A stretch of DNA of 35,589 bases. Source: JAKOQB01 sp036824465 (GTDB lineage: Bacteria; Pseudomonadota; Gammaproteobacteria; Burkholderiales; Burkholderiaceae_F). This document shows positions 7,955 through 18,315 of the stretch, piece by piece. Position 1 is the stretch's first letter. Every line of letters starts with the position of its first letter. The stretch lies in contig DAITAC010000040.1 in the NCBI GenBank assembly GCA_036824465.1, forward strand, positions 1-35,589, in the 5' to 3' direction. The position numbers were made by a program, and so were the translations under genes. The notes beneath the pieces are model-generated. The model had not been told where the DNA came from. It saw nothing but the letters and a program-made list of their open reading frames with translations, and did no database searches.

Positions 7955-8026
7955 CCGGCGCACCGCCGCCAGCGCGACCTTGGCCTTGAACGTGGGCGTG
8001 TGGTTGCGCCTCGCTCTTCTCTTCAT
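7955..8026 (-). mobile_element. IS3-family OrfA remnant (first 24 codons)
   Basis: The minus strand from ATG 8026 encodes MKRRARRNHTPTFKAKVALA and a few more residues, which matches the start of IS3-family OrfA transposase proteins (helix-turn-helix subunit). The similarity then stops abruptly and unrelated sequence continues to the CDF gene. Only this fragment is left; there is no OrfB, and I could not place terminal repeats. The rest of the gene-free stretch 7913-8313 shows nothing I recognise. Confidence 0.6.
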
Positions 8027-8313
8027 CTTCGAGTCCGCTTTCTCGGGCCCGCGGCCCGTCACAAAAAGCAGAGTTTCCACTTATCCGGTTGTTCAGATTT
8101 CTGGGGCCAGCTCACTCGCAGTGAAACGGCTGGTACGGCGAATACCTGGCGCCGACGCTTATTCAGGAGTCGCCAATTTAGGCGACAAAACCAAACTCGA
8201 GTCACTCGTGAAGCGGGAAGGCGCTGTCGCGCAAGTTCACGACTTCTGAGTAACCCGGCGCCGAAGGCCCATGTCGCATCCACACGCGAGCCGCACGCAG
8301 GCACAATCCGGCC

Positions 8314-9435
8314 ATGAAGACACGACTGGTGTTTCTGGTGCCGGGCTTCTTCGGCTTCACGTCCGTCGGCGCGGTGAGCTACTTCGAGGACGTGGAGCAG
8401 GCGCTCGGCGACGCGCTGCGCCGGCGCGGCGTCGCGGCGCGCATCGTGCGGTGCATGACGCAGCCGACGGCCTCGATCCCACGGCGCACCGACGGGCTAC
8501 GCCGCCAGGTGCTCGACGCCGGCGGACTCAAGGCCCGGGAGCTGCACTTCGTCGGTCACTCGACGGGCGGCCTCGATGTGCGCATGCTGCTGACGCCCGG
8601 AGTGAAGATCACAACCGGTGACTCGGCGGAGCGCATTGGCCGCCTGACGAGGACGGCCATTTGCGTGGCCACGCCGCACCACGGCACGCCGCTTGCCAAT
8701 CACTTCGTCACCGTCCAAGGGCAGACACTGTTGCTGGTGACGAGCGCCCTTGCGACCTCAGGGCAGGGACGCGGCGCGATTCTCGCCGCCGCGAAGGCGA
8801 TCGCTCTCGTCGCGCGACTTGACGACTGGCTGGGACGCTCGGAAGGCCCGCTCGATCGCATCGCCGAAGGCCTGTTGCGCAAGATCCGGTTCAACCGCCG
8901 CGACCCGGTGTGGAAATACCTCGGCGAGATCGAGCGCGACCAGGGCGCCGTGCTGCAGCTCACGCCCGAGGGCATCGCGCTGTTCGACGCAGTCGTCGTG
9001 GATCGTGCCGGGATCGACTACGGCTGTGTGGTCGCGGGCGTACCGAAGCCACGCGAGCAGTTGAGGATGAAGGAGCTGCTTGATCCGGAGTACATCGCGC
9101 TGCGCGCGGTGTTCAGGCTGCTGCACGCGCTGGCGGCGCAACCGCACCCGCGCTACCCGTACCCGAAAACGACCCCGGCGACGCTGCGTCTGCTCGATCG
9201 CAAACTCGGCTTCAAGGTGACGCCGGGCATCAGCGACGGCATCGTGCCAACGCTCTCCCAGTTGCACGGTCGGGTGCTGCATGTCGCGCGCGCCGATCAC
9301 CTCGATGTGGTCGGGCACTACACGTTGGCAGGTGGGCGAACAGCGGACTGGCTGCCCTCGGGCGCCGGCTTCACGCCCGAAGGATTCAACGCCACCTGGG
9401 AGGCGGTCGCGGCGGCGATCGCGAGGCGTCACTGA
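8314..9435 (+). CDS. Alpha/beta hydrolase, triacylglycerol lipase-like
   Basis: 373 residues. The first strand LVFLVPGFFGF (5-15) supplies an oxyanion-hole region; GHSTGG at 81-86 is the nucleophile elbow with Ser83; Asp308 (ISDGIVPT) and His329 (RADHLDVV) are the likely other triad members. CVATPHHGTPLANHF (117-131) is the segment after the nucleophile seen in LipA/PGAP1-like lipases. There is no signal peptide, so the enzyme is probably cytoplasmic or attached to lipid or PHB bodies, acting on an acyl ester that cannot be named from sequence. It stands alone on the plus strand and converges on the large glucan synthase gene, with 51 bases between the two stops. Confidence 0.82.
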   Translation: MKTRLVFLVPGFFGFTSVGAVSYFEDVEQALGDALRRRGVAARIVRCMTQPTASIPRRTDGLRRQVLDAGGLKARELHFVGHSTGGLDVRMLLTPGVKITTGDSAERIGRLTRTAICVATPHHGTPLANHFVTVQGQTLLLVTSALATSGQGRGAILAAAKAIALVARLDDWLGRSEGPLDRIAEGLLRKIRFNRRDPVWKYLGEIERDQGAVLQLTPEGIALFDAVVVDRAGIDYGCVVAGVPKPREQLRMKELLDPEYIALRAVFRLLHALAAQPHPRYPYPKTTPATLRLLDRKLGFKVTPGISDGIVPTLSQLHGRVLHVARADHLDVVGHYTLAGGRTADWLPSGAGFTPEGFNATWEAVAAAIARRH

Positions 9436-9486
9436 CCGGCTCTCGTGCCCGCTGACACCGCCCGGCGTCAGAGCGGCGCCACGGGA

Positions 9487-12400
9487 TCACCCCAGAACGA
9501 CATTGACGCGGTGTGCCTGTCGATCGTCGCGCAGCGCGACGCCTTGCTCCGGGTATTCGAGCTTCGCACCGTCGAGGTCGATGCGCGCGACGCCGTGCGC
9601 GACGCTGTGCGGGTTCTCCACGCTGATTTCATAATCGGTTGCGCCGTAGCGATAGCGGACCCGAAAACCAGACCAGTGCGGCGGGATGCATGGGGCGACA
9701 TGAAGCACATCGCCACGCTTCGTCAATCCCAACATGGATTCGAGGCCGGCGCGATACATCCATCCCGCCGCCCCCGTGTACCAGGTCCAGCCGCCGCGCC
9801 TGACATGGGGCGGCTCCGCGTAGATGTCGGCGGCCACGACATACGGCTCAACCTTGTAGGCGTGCACGCCGGCGCGGCTTGCCGCGTGGTTCACCGGGTT
9901 GAGCATGGCGAATAGCTCGGCCGCCCGTTCGCCGTCACCCAACTGGGCGCGTGCCATCACGCACCACACCGCCGCGTGGGTGTACTGCCCGCCGTTTTCG
10001 CGCACGCCCGGCAGATAGCCCTTGATGTAGCCGGGGTCCGTTCCCGTCCTGTCAAAGGGCGGCGTGAAGAGCAGCACGAGATCGTCACCCGGTCGCACCA
10101 GATACACATCGACCGCCTCCATCGCACGCCGCGCCCGCACCGGATCGGCCGCGCCGGACAGCACGCCCCAGCTCTGTGCGATGGAGTCGATCCGGCATTC
10201 TGCATTGCCCGCGGATCCCAGCGGCGTTCCATCGTCGAAGTACGCGCGTCGATACCAAGCGCCGTCCCAGGCCTCGCCTTCTATTGACGCTTGCAGGCCT
10301 ACGGCATGTGCACGCCAGCGCACAGCCTGTTCGGATGCGCCACGGCGCTCGGCCAGGGCCGCGAAGTTCTGCAGCGTCGCATACAGGAACCAGGCCAGCC
10401 ACACACTTTCACCCTTGCCCTGATTCCCGACGCGGTTCATGCCGTCGTTCCAGTCGCCGTTACCTATCAGCGGCAGGCCGTGTTCACCGACCGCAAGGCT
10501 GCGATCCAACGCGCGCGCGCAGTGTTCGAACAGGGTGCCAACCTGCGGCGACACGGTCGGCGTGAAGTAGGCGTCATACTGCCCGGGTTCGAGCAACTGA
10601 CCCTCGAGAAATGCAGCCTTCTCATCGAGCACGGCCGCATCGCCGGTCACTGCGACGTAATGTGCCGCTGCGTACGGCAGCCAGACGAGATCGTCCGAAC
10701 AACGGGTGCGCACACCGCGCCCCGTCGGTGGATGCCACCAGTGCTGCACGTCGCCCTCGACGAATTGCCGGGCGGCCGCGCGCAGCAGGTGCGCGCGCGC
10801 GGCGTCGGGGAGCGCCAGCGTCAGGGCCATCGTGTCCTGCAACTGGTCGCGAAAACCATAAGCACCGCCGGCCTGATAAAACGCCGCACGTGCCCAGAGC
10901 CGACAGACAATCGTCTGGTATTGCAGCCACCGGTTCAGCATCAGGTCCATCGAACGGTCGGGCGTTTCGACCTGAACCGTGCCGAGAATTTGGTCCCAGT
11001 GACTTCTGACGCCGGCGAGAACCGCATCGACATCGGCGGCGCGATAGCGCAGCACCAGGCCGCGTGCAGTCTCGCGATCCGCGGCCTGTCCGAGGAGAAA
11101 GACAACGCTCGCTTGCTGGCCGGGTTTCAGCTCGAGCACTGCTTGCAGCGCACAGCAGGGATCGAGGCCGGCGCCGGCCTGATTGCCGAGTGCGACCTCC
11201 CCCTTGAGCGCCGCCGGTTCATCGAGGTTGCCGTGACGGCCCAGGAACTCGGTTCGATCACACGTAAAGCTTGTCTGGAGTCCACCAAGGTCGGCAAACG
11301 CAATGCGCGCACCGAACTCGTTGTGCAGCGGGTTATGTGTGAACACGGCGCCGGTGGGCGAATCCCACTCGGTCACGATGTAAGGCGCGCTATTCGAGCG
11401 CGCCGTCCCCAGCACCCATTCCACATACGCGGTGATCGACAGCCGCCGCGGCCGTGACGAATGATTCACCAGCGTGAGGCGGGAAAGCTTGACTGGATCG
11501 TCCCAGGCGACGAATTGCAGCCAGTCACATCTGATCCCGGCGTAGTCCAATTCAAACCGACTGTAGCCTTGGCCGTGTCGGGCGACATAGCTGGCATGAT
11601 CGATCCGGATCGGCGCCGCGGTCGGCGTCCACAGCTCGCCACTTTCTTCGTCGCGGATATAAATCGCCTCGCCAGCGGGATCGCTGATCGGATCGTTCGA
11701 CCACGCGGTCAACTGGTTCTCGCGGCTGTTCACCGACCACGTGTAGCCCGCGCCGGCTTCTGATACCTGAAAGCCGAAGTCCGGATTGGCGACGACGTTG
11801 ATCCAAGGCATCGGCGTGTGCTGGCGCGGGCCCTGAACGATCATGTACTCGCGGCCATCGTCGGCAAACCCGCCCAGGCCGTTGAAGAACTCGAGCGGCG
11901 GCAACTCTGCCGCCGGCGCATCCGCGCGATGGCGCGCGACTTTCCGCCGCGCGGGCAGGTCGGGGCCAGCATTGAGCCGCTGCAGACGCAGGATCTGCTC
12001 CGCGAGGCCACCCTGGCTACTGATCAACACCGCGCGCGCCACCGTATGCAACAGCGCCCGTTCGTCACGACCGAGCAAGTCCGCGCGCAGCACGAAAATG
12101 CGGCCGAGCGGACCTTGCGCGTCCTGACCAATCGTCGCGCGGCTCGTGCGTGCCATGTCCTCCAGCATGGTCTGAAGGTCCTGGACGTAGGAGCTTGCCT
12201 TGTCGTTCAGGATGACCAGATCGACCGTAAGCCCCTTCATCTGCCAGTACTCGTGTGCCCGCAGCAGCTGCGAGACGATGCCGCGATCCTCGATCGCGTC
12301 GATGCTGAGCAGCACGATCGGGTGGTCGCCGGAGATGCCATGCGGCCACAGTCCAGCGGTAGTCAGCGTATTGAGCCTGAGCTCGTCGCTCGGTGGCCGC

Positions 12401-15400
12401 GCCGCGGGATCGGAGAAAAGAATGCGGTTGGCGAGGTCCTGGTAAAGCATCGCGTCGTTGCCCTCGATGCCGAGGTGATGCAGCTGCACCTGCGCATGCG
12501 TGAAGGCCAGCATCGATATGCGCTCGAAGGTCGACGCATCGTGGTACTTGTCGGCCAGATCGAGGACCGCTTCGCGCGAGTCGGCGACCATGGTCGAGAA
12601 GACCGTGTGCGCCGTCGCACCCGGGGCCACGCGTAAGCGTGTGCGCAGGCAAAGCACCGGATCCAGCACGGGCCCGACGGTGTTGGATAGCGGGTGGCCA
12701 TCGAGCACCGCGGCCGAGGTGCGCGGCATGCGCCCGCGCCCCAGGAATCGCGCCCGATCGGTCTCGTACTCGAGGCCTTCAGTGCTGCCGCGGTCGCGCG
12801 TCACCACATGTGCGGCCCAGAGCGCAGGTTCTTCCGCGGAGCGGGCGCGGCGCGTCGCGAGCAGGCCGCGTACCTCGGCAACGTATTCGGTCTGCACGAA
12901 CAGATTCGAGAACGCCGGATGCGCCATGTCGGCCGCCGGCTCGGCGAGAACGAGCTCGGCATAGGACGTGATCTCGACTTCGCGGGCGCGGGGCCCGTTG
13001 TTGGTGATCGACAGGCGCCGCACTTCGGCGTCATCTTCTGGCGAGACGATGACTTCGAGCACGGTCGTCAGCAGGCCGTCACGCCGCGTGAAGCGCGCCC
13101 GGTCCTCGGCGAAGACAACGCTGAATTCATCGGGCTCGACCGCGGTGGGCTGATACGTCGCCGACCAGAGCCTGCCGCTGGCCACATCGCGCAGAAACAG
13201 ATACGACCCCCAGCCGTCGGTCGTGGCGTCTTCGCGCCAGCGCGTAACGAAGAGCTTGCCCCGCTGGCTGTAGCCGGAGCCGGCCGACGTCAACATCACG
13301 GCGTACCGGCCATTGGACAGCAGATGTGTGGCCGCCAGCGGCGTATGCACCGTGTCGAACACGCGCGTCGCCGGGCGGGCCACATCGCGGACCGTCGTGG
13401 CCGGCAGGTGCTCGAGCCGGGGACGATGGTTGACCACCTCGCGCGGCGGGCGCTCCTGCAGGAGCAACTCGGCCGCGTGCACAAGGGGATCGCTGTGGAA
13501 GCGGTGGCGCATGATGCCGTCGCGCAGCGTATTGGCCAGCGCCACCAGCGAAATTCCCTGGTGATGAGCCATGTAGGCGCGCACGACAGCTGAGGTCTGC
13601 CCCTCGGCGAGGCGCGCCGGCGTGTAGTCGATCGCGTCGTATGGCCCGTACCGGCCCAGACCGCCTTCCGCCTCGAGGTGCAAGAGGTTACGGGCCGCCG
13701 CCGCCGCCTCGTACATGCCTGCCATGACCGTCGCGTAGGGCGCGACCACGAGATCCTCGCCCAGACCCCGCTTCAGGCCCAGGCCGGGCACGCCAAAATC
13801 GGAGTATTGATACGTGAGCGCACGGTCCCTCTGGTTGTAGGCGGACTCGGAGATGCCCCAGGGGATGCCGATCTCGTCGCCGTATTCGATCTGGCGCGCG
13901 ATCACCATGCGGCACGTCTGGTCAAGCAGCGTGCCGCTCGGCGTGTTCAGCACCAGCGAAGGCATCAGATACTCGAACATCGACCCGGACCACGAAAGCA
14001 GGACCGGGCGCCGGTGAACGGTCGTCGAGGCCCGGCCCAGGTGGAACCAGTGCGTGGCCGGGACGTCGCCCTTGGCGATGGCGACAAAGCTCGTGAGCCG
14101 CGCTTCGGAGGCGAGGAGGTCGTAGAAACTCTCGTCGAGCGCCGCGTCGTCGACGCGGTAGCCGATCGGGAAAAGCTGGCGGTTTTCGTCGAAAAGGAAA
14201 GCGAAGTCCATCTCTGAGACCAGGCGGCGCGCGCGTCGGGCCAGCCGGTTCAACCGCACCGCGGCATCGTTACATACGGCGCCCCACCGCTCGACGGCAG
14301 CGATCGTCGCCTGCGGCGCACCGCCGGCACGCAGGTCTTCGAGGATCGCCGGCAGGAAGGCTTCGATTTCAGCGAGCGAGGCATCGCCGCGCAGATGCCG
14401 GTCCAGCACCTCCTGCAGCAGCGGGGGCGCGGCGTTCTGGTTCGTCTGCGTCGCGCCCGGACCCGCACCGGGCCGCCGCTGCGGGGCGAGCAACCTCACC
14501 AGTGGCTCCACGTCGCGTACAAAGCTGCCGACGTTTGTCTGGAACTCGGCCGCCCATCGCAGCACTTCGCTTCCGGCGGCATCACCGCGCTCGCCCGCCA
14601 GCGTCGTCGCTATGTCGAAGAGCAGTGCGGCCTCGCCGGCCAGCATATTCCAGCGCACAACCCAGCCTGAGAAGTGCTCCGGCGCGGTGCTCAACAGGTG
14701 CCCGGCGTCCCGGAGGACGGCGTCGACCTGATTCCGATTGACGATCAGGGTACGGCGGTCGTCGGGAACCTCGCGCATGGCCGCGCGTACGAACTGCAGC
14801 GCATCGCTGGGGCCTTCGAGCGTACTTTGAGAAAACACCGGTTGCCGGACGCTCTCATCGCAACCCTGCGCCACACCGAGCAGATGGCCGGCCAGATTGC
14901 CGCTGTCGACGGTGGAAACATACTTCGGCTCGAGCGGGCGCAGTTCGCGCGTCTCGTACCAGTTGAAGAAATGTCCGCGATGCCGCGGGAGTTGGAGCAA
15001 CGTGTTCGTGGTCGCTTCGATCCGGCCGGCAAGATCACCGAGTCCGATCCAGCCGAAGTCACGGGCGGCGATGCACGACAGCAGATACAGGCCGAAGTTG
15101 GTGGGCGAGCTGCGATGGGCGACAACCGGCTCCGGTAGTTCCTGGAAATTGTCAGGCGGCAGCGCGTGGTCTTCGGCCGTGACGAACGTGGTGAAGAAGA
15201 GCCAGACGCGCCGCCCGGCGGCGCGCAGCAACGCCACCTGCGCAACCGACAGGGGCTCAGCCGCTCTCTCGCGGGAAGGCAGGCTGATGAAGCGCATGAC
15301 GATCGGTGCGCTCCACCACATGACCAGGAATGGCGCCGCGTACGGCAGCGCTCCGGGATTGCGCAGCAGCGCGAGCGCGGCGCCAAGCGTGACAAGCACC

Positions 15401-18315
15401 TGCTCGATCCGCGGTGACAAGATCGCGCTCGCAAGCGACAGGTTGGTGGTGGTCTTCGCCTGCGCCGCCGTGACCCAGACCAGCATGCGGCGGTGAGTGA
15501 TGTAGAGCCGCGTCAGCGTGCGACCGATGGCATCCAGCATCAGCCACGCCTGCTGCGCCAGCGCGACGACCGAAATGAGTGCATGGCCGCTTGCGCGGCC
15601 GATGTCGATTGCCAGCGCTCTGAAATGACTCACCGGGGACACGTCGCGACGGTGCGGCAGCAACGCGTCCAGAAGCGACAGCAGGCCGGGAAAGGCAATG
15701 GCCGTCAGAACAAAAGCGGTCCAGACGCCCTGTCGCGAGCCCGGCTGCGACCAGCTCGCCAGCAGCAGCAGCACGCATGCGACCGGCGACAGCGTCCGGC
15801 GCAGGTTGTCGAACATCTTCCACCGGTTGACGATCGAGATATCGCGCCCGGCGCGGCCGAAGATCCAAGGCACGAGTTGCCAGTCCCCCCGCGCCCAGCG
15901 ATGCTGGCGCGAAGCCGCGACTTCGGCGTTGGATGGAAAGTCGTCGAAGAACTCGACATCGCTCACCAGGCCGCAGCGGGCGAAGGTGCCCTCGAACAGG
16001 TCATGGCTGAGCACGCTGTTTTCCGGCACCCGGCCCGCCAGCGCCCTCTCGAAAATATCGACGTCATACAGCCCCTTGCCCGTGTAGCTGCCTTCGCAGA
16101 ACAGGTCCTGATAGACGTCGGAGACGGCCGATGCGTACGGGTCCAGCCCGGCCGGTCCGGAGAACACGCGCTGAAAGACCGTCGCCTCGACACGCGTCGG
16201 AAATGCCGGCGTGACGCGCGGCTGCAGGACACCATAGCCATACAGCACGCGACGCGCCGCATCGTCCCAGCGCGGCTGATTCAGCGCGTGCGCCGCCGTG
16301 CCGACCAGCCGCTTGACCGCGCCGATCGGAAGCTTGGTGTCGGCATCGACGGTGACGACGTAGCGCACGCCGCTCGGGACGATGGGTGCTTGACCGTCGA
16401 CCGGAAGAAAGCTGGTGTCCGTCGCACCGCGCAGCAGCCGATTGAACTCGTGCAACTTGCCGCGCTTGCGTTCCCAGCCCATCCATTTGCGCTCGCCTTC
16501 ATTCCAGAGGCGAGCACGATGCAGCAGAAAGAACCGGGCACCGCTCACCTGATCGACGGATCCGTAGCGCGCGTTGAGGGCCTCGATGCCAGCGGACGCG
16601 GCGGCGAGCAGTTCGCCATCGGTGTCCGCGGTCGCGGTGTCGGCATCGCGCCAGTCCGTCAGCAGCGCAAAGAAGACCTCGCCATCGCGATTCGACAGAT
16701 AGTGGGTTTCGAGACGCTCGATCTGCTCGGCGATCTCCGCAGTGCTGCCCAGCATCGTTGGCATCACGACGAAGGTGCGAAGCCGCGCGGGTATGCCGTC
16801 CTTCAGCGCCATCCGCGGCAAGGTCCGCGGGCCAAAGACCCTCGCGACGCCCCGGTGGACGAGAGCGATCGCCATGTCCGACGCCGGCAGCAGGGCCAGA
16901 AGGCCGAGCAGGGCGAGCATCAACCACCCCTCCCAGTCCATCACTGCCTCGATGTTCGCGAACACCGGCAACGCCGCCAGGCCGACGGTCAGGAGCAGGA
17001 TCGCGCCGAGATACACCGCCGCGGCGTGCACCATGCAGGCGCGAATACAACGTTCGCGCAGGCCGCTTCGATAGCCCAGCTCGCGTTCCAGCGCCGGCCT
17101 GCCGGCCGCGATCAGATAGAAGCCCGGATCCTGGAACCTGGGTTCGGCGACCGCGCCGTGCTCGGCTGCTCCGCCCACCACCGATCCGTCGCCGGGGGAC
17201 GGCTGCGCAGTGGTCTGGATCCCCTGGGTCTTCGCGATGACGGCAGCCGCAACCTCGATTTCCGTGCATGAGGCGCCGCGCGCAAGATTCTCGATGGCAT
17301 GCCGATAGCGATCGCGCGTCTTGAAGTCCATTGCAGCAAAGCCTGGGTACTGACGCAATGTCGCGTCGACGAGGCTGACCTCTTCGATGAAGGCACGCCA
17401 GTCGAACGCGGCGATCGCGCGCATGCTGGTGATCAGGTTGCGTACCGTCAGGTTCGCTGCGGCCTGGCCAGCGTGCTGGGCCGCGACGATGTCATCGGTG
17501 CTCTCGTCGTGCTTGGCGGGTTCGCGATGCAGCCATTCGAGCAGGGTTGTCATGCCGGCCGCCTGGTAGCGCAGGCGCTGCACCAGATGCGCGGCGAACG
17601 CAGGCCACAAAGCGGCGGACCGCAGGCCGTTGATCGCGCGTTCCATCAGGTCCGCGGATCGCGTGCCCGTGTCGTGCGGGAACTCATCGACGAACTGGTC
17701 GGCGTCCTGCCTTGCCATCTGCGCACCAACGATGCGCACGGCCAGACGACGCAGGTTCTCGACCATGACGATGCGCAGCGAAATCGGCACCGCCCACAGT
17801 TCGCCGATCGTGAGCGGCTGCACGCGCTGGTAGGCGCGTACAAAGCGGATCAGCCAGTCCGGGTCGAAGCGGCTGTCGGTGTGGGCAACGATGGCCCAGG
17901 CGATGCCATACACGCGCGGATAGCCGCGCAAGTGTCCTTCCGCGAGTTTCGGCAGCAACTTGTAATAGCTCGCCGGCAGGTGTTCGCGAATGTCCCGTAG
18001 CTGGTCTTCGATGACGTGGAAATTATCGAGCAGCCATTCAGCGGCCGGCGTGATCGCGATCTGCTGCCGCGCCGCGTTGCCAATGAGCATGTGCGCTTCG
18101 TGCAGGACGCGGCCGTTTTCCCGTACGCGCGGTACCAGCGCGCGCTCGTCCGCGCGATCCTTTGTGACCGTTTGCGCGACCGCCAGGCTTTGCGCGTGTT
18201 GCTCGAAGCGTTCCGCGCTGAACAATTCAGCGCGGATCGGCTCCTCGAATTCGGTGAAGTCGATCGGAAGTCGGCTGCGTGCCAGGCGCCGGAAGATCTG
18301 TGCGCTGCTGCTCAC
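9487..18315 (-). CDS. ndvB: Cyclic beta-1,2-glucan synthase-like giant protein (GT84/GH94)
   Basis: 2942 residues, slightly longer than the roughly 2800-residue ChvB/NdvB proteins. Order: N-terminal region (1-420); membrane helices near 428-453 and 460-483; a glycosyltransferase domain with VTVDADTK at about 654-661 and RQHRWARGDWQ near 803-813; further hydrophobic segments between 840 and 1010; a glucoamylase-like domain ending near GISESAYNQRD and GLKRGLGEDL (about 1480-1520); two GH94-type beta-sandwich repeats starting near 1665 and 2150; and a GH94 catalytic domain with GNGDWNDGMN near 2619-2628, including the expected acid Asp. NdvB uses UDP-glucose to build cyclic beta-1,2-glucan at the inner membrane, and the GH94 part trims chain length; these glucans act in osmotic adaptation and host contact. 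The start is GTG, overlapping the esterase stop by four bases (GTGA). Function is by family; the product has not been shown here. Confidence 0.9.
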   Translation of the reverse strand: MSSSAQIFRRLARSRLPIDFTEFEEPIRAELFSAERFEQHAQSLAVAQTVTKDRADERALVPRVRENGRVLHEAHMLIGNAARQQIAITPAAEWLLDNFHVIEDQLRDIREHLPASYYKLLPKLAEGHLRGYPRVYGIAWAIVAHTDSRFDPDWLIRFVRAYQRVQPLTIGELWAVPISLRIVMVENLRRLAVRIVGAQMARQDADQFVDEFPHDTGTRSADLMERAINGLRSAALWPAFAAHLVQRLRYQAAGMTTLLEWLHREPAKHDESTDDIVAAQHAGQAAANLTVRNLITSMRAIAAFDWRAFIEEVSLVDATLRQYPGFAAMDFKTRDRYRHAIENLARGASCTEIEVAAAVIAKTQGIQTTAQPSPGDGSVVGGAAEHGAVAEPRFQDPGFYLIAAGRPALERELGYRSGLRERCIRACMVHAAAVYLGAILLLTVGLAALPVFANIEAVMDWEGWLMLALLGLLALLPASDMAIALVHRGVARVFGPRTLPRMALKDGIPARLRTFVVMPTMLGSTAEIAEQIERLETHYLSNRDGEVFFALLTDWRDADTATADTDGELLAAASAGIEALNARYGSVDQVSGARFFLLHRARLWNEGERKWMGWERKRGKLHEFNRLLRGATDTSFLPVDGQAPIVPSGVRYVVTVDADTKLPIGAVKRLVGTAAHALNQPRWDDAARRVLYGYGVLQPRVTPAFPTRVEATVFQRVFSGPAGLDPYASAVSDVYQDLFCEGSYTGKGLYDVDIFERALAGRVPENSVLSHDLFEGTFARCGLVSDVEFFDDFPSNAEVAASRQHRWARGDWQLVPWIFGRAGRDISIVNRWKMFDNLRRTLSPVACVLLLLASWSQPGSRQGVWTAFVLTAIAFPGLLSLLDALLPHRRDVSPVSHFRALAIDIGRASGHALISVVALAQQAWLMLDAIGRTLTRLYITHRRMLVWVTAAQAKTTTNLSLASAILSPRIEQVLVTLGAALALLRNPGALPYAAPFLVMWWSAPIVMRFISLPSRERAAEPLSVAQVALLRAAGRRVWLFFTTFVTAEDHALPPDNFQELPEPVVAHRSSPTNFGLYLLSCIAARDFGWIGLGDLAGRIEATTNTLLQLPRHRGHFFNWYETRELRPLEPKYVSTVDSGNLAGHLLGVAQGCDESVRQPVFSQSTLEGPSDALQFVRAAMREVPDDRRTLIVNRNQVDAVLRDAGHLLSTAPEHFSGWVVRWNMLAGEAALLFDIATTLAGERGDAAGSEVLRWAAEFQTNVGSFVRDVEPLVRLLAPQRRPGAGPGATQTNQNAAPPLLQEVLDRHLRGDASLAEIEAFLPAILEDLRAGGAPQATIAAVERWGAVCNDAAVRLNRLARRARRLVSEMDFAFLFDENRQLFPIGYRVDDAALDESFYDLLASEARLTSFVAIAKGDVPATHWFHLGRASTTVHRRPVLLSWSGSMFEYLMPSLVLNTPSGTLLDQTCRMVIARQIEYGDEIGIPWGISESAYNQRDRALTYQYSDFGVPGLGLKRGLGEDLVVAPYATVMAGMYEAAAAARNLLHLEAEGGLGRYGPYDAIDYTPARLAEGQTSAVVRAYMAHHQGISLVALANTLRDGIMRHRFHSDPLVHAAELLLQERPPREVVNHRPRLEHLPATTVRDVARPATRVFDTVHTPLAATHLLSNGRYAVMLTSAGSGYSQRGKLFVTRWREDATTDGWGSYLFLRDVASGRLWSATYQPTAVEPDEFSVVFAEDRARFTRRDGLLTTVLEVIVSPEDDAEVRRLSITNNGPRAREVEITSYAELVLAEPAADMAHPAFSNLFVQTEYVAEVRGLLATRRARSAEEPALWAAHVVTRDRGSTEGLEYETDRARFLGRGRMPRTSAAVLDGHPLSNTVGPVLDPVLCLRTRLRVAPGATAHTVFSTMVADSREAVLDLADKYHDASTFERISMLAFTHAQVQLHHLGIEGNDAMLYQDLANRILFSDPAARPPSDELRLNTLTTAGLWPHGISGDHPIVLLSIDAIEDRGIVSQLLRAHEYWQMKGLTVDLVILNDKASSYVQDLQTMLEDMARTSRATIGQDAQGPLGRIFVLRADLLGRDERALLHTVARAVLISSQGGLAEQILRLQRLNAGPDLPARRKVARHRADAPAAELPPLEFFNGLGGFADDGREYMIVQGPRQHTPMPWINVVANPDFGFQVSEAGAGYTWSVNSRENQLTAWSNDPISDPAGEAIYIRDEESGELWTPTAAPIRIDHASYVARHGQGYSRFELDYAGIRCDWLQFVAWDDPVKLSRLTLVNHSSRPRRLSITAYVEWVLGTARSNSAPYIVTEWDSPTGAVFTHNPLHNEFGARIAFADLGGLQTSFTCDRTEFLGRHGNLDEPAALKGEVALGNQAGAGLDPCCALQAVLELKPGQQASVVFLLGQAADRETARGLVLRYRAADVDAVLAGVRSHWDQILGTVQVETPDRSMDLMLNRWLQYQTIVCRLWARAAFYQAGGAYGFRDQLQDTMALTLALPDAARAHLLRAAARQFVEGDVQHWWHPPTGRGVRTRCSDDLVWLPYAAAHYVAVTGDAAVLDEKAAFLEGQLLEPGQYDAYFTPTVSPQVGTLFEHCARALDRSLAVGEHGLPLIGNGDWNDGMNRVGNQGKGESVWLAWFLYATLQNFAALAERRGASEQAVRWRAHAVGLQASIEGEAWDGAWYRRAYFDDGTPLGSAGNAECRIDSIAQSWGVLSGAADPVRARRAMEAVDVYLVRPGDDLVLLFTPPFDRTGTDPGYIKGYLPGVRENGGQYTHAAVWCVMARAQLGDGERAAELFAMLNPVNHAASRAGVHAYKVEPYVVAADIYAEPPHVRRGGWTWYTGAAGWMYRAGLESMLGLTKRGDVLHVAPCIPPHWSGFRVRYRYGATDYEISVENPHSVAHGVARIDLDGAKLEYPEQGVALRDDRQAHRVNVVLG

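Noticed and set aside
15493..17271. Plus-strand open frame of 592 codons inside the glucan synthase gene
   Set aside because: Antisense shadow of a gene with clear GT84/GH94 domains; Arg/Gln/His-rich, no family.
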